The notes under the pieces are model-generated. The model ran no database searches. It worked only from the letters and a program-made list of their open reading frames with translations, and was not told where the DNA came from. A DNA stretch of 16,057 nt from Ignavibacteria bacterium (GTDB lineage Bacteria > Bacteroidota > Ignavibacteria > Kapaibacteriales > UBA4661). This document shows positions 13,858 through 16,057 of the stretch, one piece after another; positions within the stretch are counted from its first letter, which is position 1, and each line of letters opens with the position of its first letter. The DNA lies in the NCBI GenBank assembly GCA_013298375.1, contig JAAFHM010000046.1:1-16057 (forward strand), written 5' to 3'. The position numbers and the translations under genes were made by a program.

Positions 13858-14385
13858 ATGATGCGTTCACTCGTTATCACAGCGCTTTTCACCGCAAGTA
13901 TTAGTCTCAACGGCTTTGCACAAGCCAAAATGGATGCAAGCAAGCCTGCTCCTGCTTCTCCTGCAAAAGCTACCCCGACTCCGGCTGCTGCTCCCGCTAA
14001 AGCTGCCGTAGAAGCCAAGCAAGAGGCAAAAGACATTAAAAAAGAAGCAAAAGAAACTGCAAAAGACATCAAAAAAGACGCGAAAGCTGAAGCAAAAGAA
14101 GTAAAAGCAGAAGCAAAAACTGCGGCAAAAGAAGTCAAAAGCGACGCAAAAGCAGCTGTTGCTTCGATGGATGATGCTAGTGTTACCAAAGCGGTAAAAG
14201 AAAAACTTGCTTCATTGCCTTCGTTGAAAGACAAAAACATTGATGTTATGGTCAGTGGTGGCACCGCGACGCTGAAAGGCAAAGTTGACAAGCCGGGTTT
14301 GAAGGGCGTTGCAACAAACGCAGCGAAGAAAATTCCGGGCGTAAAAAAAGTGGATAATCAAATCGAAGTTGAGAAAAAGAAATAA
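13858..14385 (+). CDS. secreted BON-domain protein with LEA-like 11-residue Lys/Ala/Glu repeats
   Basis: The 175-residue product begins with a signal peptide (MMRSLVITALFTASISLNGFAQA, likely cut after A23), so it should be periplasmic or envelope-located. Residues 24-56 are a Pro/Ala-rich linker. Residues 57-100 are four 11-residue repeats: AKDIKKEAKET, AKDIKKDAKAE, AKEVKAEAKTA and AKEVKSDAKAA, a pattern that should form a charged amphipathic helix like group-3 LEA proteins. Residues 105-172 are a BON domain: SVTKAVKEKLASLPSLK, DVMVSGGTATLKGKVDKPG, and the closing GVKKVDNQIEV; the family binds phospholipid or acts in osmotic or envelope stress. AAGGA at 13844-13848, nine bases before the ATG, is a good ribosome-binding site. 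A second ATG follows directly at 13861. A terminator follows the gene, so it is monocistronic. Confidence 0.85.
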   Translation: MMRSLVITALFTASISLNGFAQAKMDASKPAPASPAKATPTPAAAPAKAAVEAKQEAKDIKKEAKETAKDIKKDAKAEAKEVKAEAKTAAKEVKSDAKAAVASMDDASVTKAVKEKLASLPSLKDKNIDVMVSGGTATLKGKVDKPGLKGVATNAAKKIPGVKKVDNQIEVEKKK

Positions 14386-14408
14386 TTCTCGTAATTTTCG
14401 GTTGAGTC

Positions 14409-14454
14409 AAAAGTCTGATGGGGATTTGTGCCTTATCAGACTTTTCTTTTTTTC
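14409..14454 (+). terminator. rho-independent terminator after the BON-domain gene
   Basis: AAAAGTCTGAT (14409-14419) pairs perfectly with ATCAGACTTTT (14435-14445) around a 15-base loop and is followed by CTTTTTTT. It lies 23 bases after the stop codon and separates this gene from ccmE. Confidence 0.88.
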
Positions 14455-14478
14455 TCATCCCTTTCCATAAGGACTACA

Positions 14479-14871
14479 ATGAAACCCCGTTATATCATCG
14501 GAGGCGCAATAGCACTGGTGTTTGTGGTTATCGCGGCATTGTCGCTGGATAACAGCAAAATCGAATATACCAATCTCGGCTACGCACAATCAAGCGGCAA
14601 GCGCGTACAGGTCAAAGGTGCATGGGTCAAAGACAAAGGCTGCACCTACAACAGCACCGAAAATACGTTCACGTTTGTTATGCGCGACGACGCAAATACA
14701 GAGGTAAAAGTCATTCATAATGGTCCTCGCCCCAATAATTTCGAGCTTGCAGAAAGTATCGTGGTTAAAGGTCGCGTGGAAAATGGCGTGATGATGGCAG
14801 ACCATATTTTGACGAAATGTCCCTCGAAATACGAAGGCAATGGGCAACAAGTTAAGCAGTCCGGCACCTAA
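14479..14871 (+). CDS. ccmE: cytochrome c maturation haem chaperone CcmE, cysteine (CXXXY) type
   Basis: CcmE carries haem across the periplasm to the cytochrome c synthetase CcmF. The 130-residue protein has one N-terminal membrane anchor (residues 5-22) and a periplasmic OB-fold: GKRVQVKGAWV (40-50), TFTFVMRDD (63-71), VKVIHNGPRPNNF (77-89), and SIVVKGRVENGVMMADHILTKC (93-114, in pieces). At the haem-binding site, where enterobacterial CcmE has HxxxY, this one has C114-P-S-K-Y118. Such CXXXY CcmE proteins are known from archaea, some sulfate reducers and Gram-positive-like lineages. AAGGA at 14469-14473 is a clear Shine-Dalgarno sequence and fixes the start at 14479; the upstream in-frame ATG at 14428 lies inside the terminator. 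No ccmF, ccmC, ccmAB or ccmH is next to it in this window, which is unusual for a Ccm gene. Confidence 0.9.
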   Translation: MKPRYIIGGAIALVFVVIAALSLDNSKIEYTNLGYAQSSGKRVQVKGAWVKDKGCTYNSTENTFTFVMRDDANTEVKVIHNGPRPNNFELAESIVVKGRVENGVMMADHILTKCPSKYEGNGQQVKQSGT

Positions 14872-15047
14872 TCGGCACGTAAAAATGGATGGTTGATGAT
14901 ATCGGAAAATAGATGTGCAGCGCTTCAGCAAGCTAAATTGGTTTAATTCCAAAAACTTGGCATGGTAATTGAGCAAATATTTGAGCAGGGTTGGTACTAT
15001 ATTTTTTTGCTTATACCATTACAACGACATTTGGAGCGCGTTTTTTC

Positions 15048-15257
15048 ATGGATTTACCATCATTACCGTCAACAACACAAAGCAGTAGCGATAGCTACTC
15101 CGACTCGCAATCAAGCGGCTTTCAAGGCATTTCGTCCCCTACAACCGAGCGCCGAAGCGACAAACAAAAAACACTGAAATTCCGTGTTTCCGGCAGCCAG
15201 CGCGTTGTTTGTTTTCCGCAACTCCGTTTTGGTACAACGGGTTCACACAAAGACTAA
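15048..15257 (+). CDS. small Ser-rich hypothetical protein (doubtful)
   Basis: I do not recognise this gene. The 69-residue frame from the ATG at 15048 has a Ser/Thr/Gln-rich N-terminal half (PSLPSTTQSSSDSYSDS region) and a more ordinary C-terminal half (TLKFRVSGSQRVVCFPQLRF). No signal peptide or membrane segment is visible. Supporting it are the start context TTTTTTCATGG, like that of other genes here, and two hairpins directly after its stop, the second a good terminator. Against it are low complexity, an overlapping open frame (14962-15177) of similar length, and no family resemblance. The frame also stays open upstream to 14991 (hydrophobic start MVLYFFAYTI). Confidence 0.35.
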   Translation: MDLPSLPSTTQSSSDSYSDSQSSGFQGISSPTTERRSDKQKTLKFRVSGSQRVVCFPQLRFGTTGSHKD

Positions 15258-15265
15258 CGCTGAAT

Positions 15266-15307
15266 TGTCAGGCAGAGTGTCAGCATTCTCTGACACTCTG
15301 CCTGACA
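15266..15307. repeat. perfect 18-bp palindrome with 6-base loop
   Basis: TGTCAGGCAGAGTGTCAG (15266-15283), loop CATTCT, then its exact complement (15290-15307). A further CTGACAAT at 15310-15317 is the complement of ATTGTCAG at 15264-15271, so the outer part can pair in two registers. TGTCAG or CTGACA occurs five times in 54 bases. No T run follows, so it is not a classical terminator by itself. Confidence 0.85.
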
Positions 15308-15326
15308 TTCTGACAATAAGAACCAC

Positions 15327-15370
15327 AAAAAAGCCTGAAGATGAGGTCAAACCTCTTCTTCGGGCTTTTG
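15327..15370. terminator. bidirectional rho-independent terminator between convergent genes
   Basis: AAAAAAGCC at the left faces GGCTTTT at the right, with GAAGA/TCTTC and AGGT/ACCT inside closing on a small CAA loop (one or two mismatches). It has an A run on the left and a T run on the right, so it can stop transcription from both sides. It sits between the end of the small gene at 15257 and the minus-strand DUF2237 gene that ends at 15430. Confidence 0.85.
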
Positions 15371-15429
15371 TATTTTGAGACAGTTGGGGCAAAATGAGAC
15401 AATAAAAGTGCATCATTTGTCTCTCGTCT

Positions 15430-15822
15430 CTACGCTTCATTTGTTTCCAGTGCATGGCGCTTCAAATCGTCAAGCGAGACATAGCGCAAGGTCTCTTTAT
15501 GTGTACTTTCCAAAATCACTTTCGGCGCACACCCGGCATCCAGAGCCTCTTTCCACCGCGAAGCACACAAACACCAACGGTCGCCGGGCTTGAGTCCGGG
15601 GAAATTATACTGCGGCATCGGTGTAGAAAGGTCATTACCACGAGAACGGCTAAAAGCGAGGAAATCAAGCGTCAGAGCCACACACACCGTGTGCGAACCG
15701 ACATCATCCGCACCCGTGTCGCAACAGCCTGTGCGGTAAAAGCCCGTCAAGGGTGCAAGAGAACAGGGTAGAAGTTTTGTGCCAAGGACATTTTGGGCGT
15801 GAAGTCCGATACGAACAGTCAT
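15430..15822 (-). CDS. DUF2237 family protein
   Basis: This is a 130-residue soluble protein of the DUF2237 family, whose function is not known. The family hallmarks are all present: NVLGTKLLPC (11-20), PLTGFYRTGCCDTG (24-37), DVGSHTVC (40-47), FSRSRGNDLSTP (57-68), FPGLKPGDRWCLCASRWKEA (74-93) and VSLDDLKRHA. The conserved cysteines C20, C33, C34, C47, C84 and C86 suggest metal binding or a redox role. The start at 15822 was chosen because similarity begins there and AAGG lies 6-9 bases upstream; an in-frame ATG at 15891 would add 23 unrelated residues. It lies on the same strand as and downstream of a thioredoxin gene, but a terminator separates them. Confidence 0.92.
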   Translation of the reverse strand: MTVRIGLHAQNVLGTKLLPCSLAPLTGFYRTGCCDTGADDVGSHTVCVALTLDFLAFSRSRGNDLSTPMPQYNFPGLKPGDRWCLCASRWKEALDAGCAPKVILESTHKETLRYVSLDDLKRHALETNEA

Positions 15823-15908
15823 AAAGCCTTTTTGAAACAAACGAGGTGATGAGGTTGTTTTCGGTTTCTCCCAGAGACGACCAAAGACCAATTTTCGTGC
15901 GTGGGCGC

Positions 15909-15949
15909 AAAAAAAACGGCTTCAAAAGGAATGCCTTTAAAAGCCGTTT
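15909..15949 (-). terminator. rho-independent terminator after the thioredoxin gene
   Basis: Read on the minus strand, AAACGGCTT pairs with AAGCCGTTT, with an inner stem AAGG/CCTT around CATT, followed by a run of T. It lies 31 bases after the thioredoxin stop codon and before the DUF2237 gene. Confidence 0.88.
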
Positions 15950-15979
15950 CTATCTATGACGGAGAGATTGTGGTGTCGT

Positions 15980-16057
15980 TTAGTTTACACTCGCAATAGC
16001 GTCAAGTTTTGCCGTGATGTGCGATTTCGGCACTGCGCCGATGATTTGGTCAACAAC
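15980..16057 (-). CDS. thioredoxin, C-terminal 25 residues only (cut by the window edge)
   Basis: The minus-strand frame reads VVDQIIGAVPKSHITAKLDAI then ASVN and stop. This matches the last strand and helix of thioredoxins (FKNGxxVDxxxGAxPKxxLxxxLD). The GA-x-(P/S)-K segment is typical of TrxA. The active-site WCGPC lies outside the window, so membership in classical thioredoxins rather than a thioredoxin-domain protein such as a CnoX- or TlpA-like fusion rests on the C-terminus and the short tail only. Confidence 0.75.
   Translation of the reverse strand, partial: VVDQIIGAVPKSHITAKLDAIASVN

Noticed and set aside
13827..14291. 154-codon Ala/Ser/Phe-rich frame antisense to the BON-domain gene
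   Set aside because: It is the mirror of the Lys/Ala/Glu repeat; the sense frame has signal peptide, BON domain, ribosome-binding site and terminator.
14962..15177. 71-codon plus-strand frame overlapping the small Ser-rich frame
   Set aside because: No family resemblance and a start without support; the frame at 15048 has a better start context and its stop precedes the hairpins.
15264..15317. Repeated TGTCAG/CTGACA units as a CRISPR or iteron array
   Set aside because: Units are only six bases, lie in both directions and have irregular short spacing; they follow from one palindrome.

Overview
The window looks like a stretch of ordinary chromosome from a Gram-negative member of the Fibrobacteres-Chlorobi-Bacteroidetes (FCB) group. 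My best guess is the Chlorobiota / Ignavibacteriota / Kapabacteria side. Pointers are: almost no Shine-Dalgarno sequences before most genes; candidate promoter elements resembling the Bacteroidota TTTG / TAnnTTTG consensus; a rhomboid protease with the C-terminal extension common in this group; a CXXXY-type CcmE; and a conserved protein of unknown function known from Bacteroidota and Planctomycetes. This placement is inference from protein style and was not checked by a database search.

Layout, left to right. Positions 1-1253 hold the 3' end of dapA (lysine/peptidoglycan precursor synthesis) and a DUF971 protein. Positions about 1450-2190 hold a decayed IS110-family insertion sequence: the C-terminal half of the transposase is open, while the N-terminal half is broken by a stop and a frameshift. 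Positions 2276-3277 encode an aldo/keto reductase closely resembling the Kv-channel beta-subunit family. Positions 3278-3873 are a gene-poor gap with an imperfect inverted repeat. Positions 3874-7555 carry acetyl-CoA acetyltransferase (thiolase), a 473-residue conserved protein of unknown function and a UDP-glucuronate decarboxylase, closed by a strong terminator. Positions 7678-9583 carry recX and, convergent to it, holB (DNA polymerase III delta'). Positions 9727-11953 carry pgk and a rhomboid protease.

Positions 11967-12524 look like a small accessory insert: a 116-bp nested inverted repeat (MITE-like) followed by a one-base-overlapping hicA-hicB toxin-antitoxin pair. Positions 12578-14871 return to core functions: ispG (isoprenoid MEP pathway), a secreted BON-domain protein with 11-residue Lys/Ala/Glu repeats, and a ccmE haem chaperone of the cysteine type. 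Positions 15048-15429 contain a doubtful 69-residue gene, a perfect 18-bp palindrome and a bidirectional terminator. The right end has a DUF2237 gene and the 3' end of a thioredoxin gene, both on the minus strand.

The genes do not form one pathway. They are mostly monocistronic or loosely spaced housekeeping genes for amino acid, carbon, isoprenoid and DNA metabolism, interrupted by mobile or accessory pieces. I see no CRISPR array, tRNA, rRNA, prophage or large novel gene cluster. The most interesting items are the unknown 473-residue family, the LEA-like repeat/BON protein, the CXXXY CcmE, the nested palindrome before hicAB, and the split between genes with and without Shine-Dalgarno sequences.
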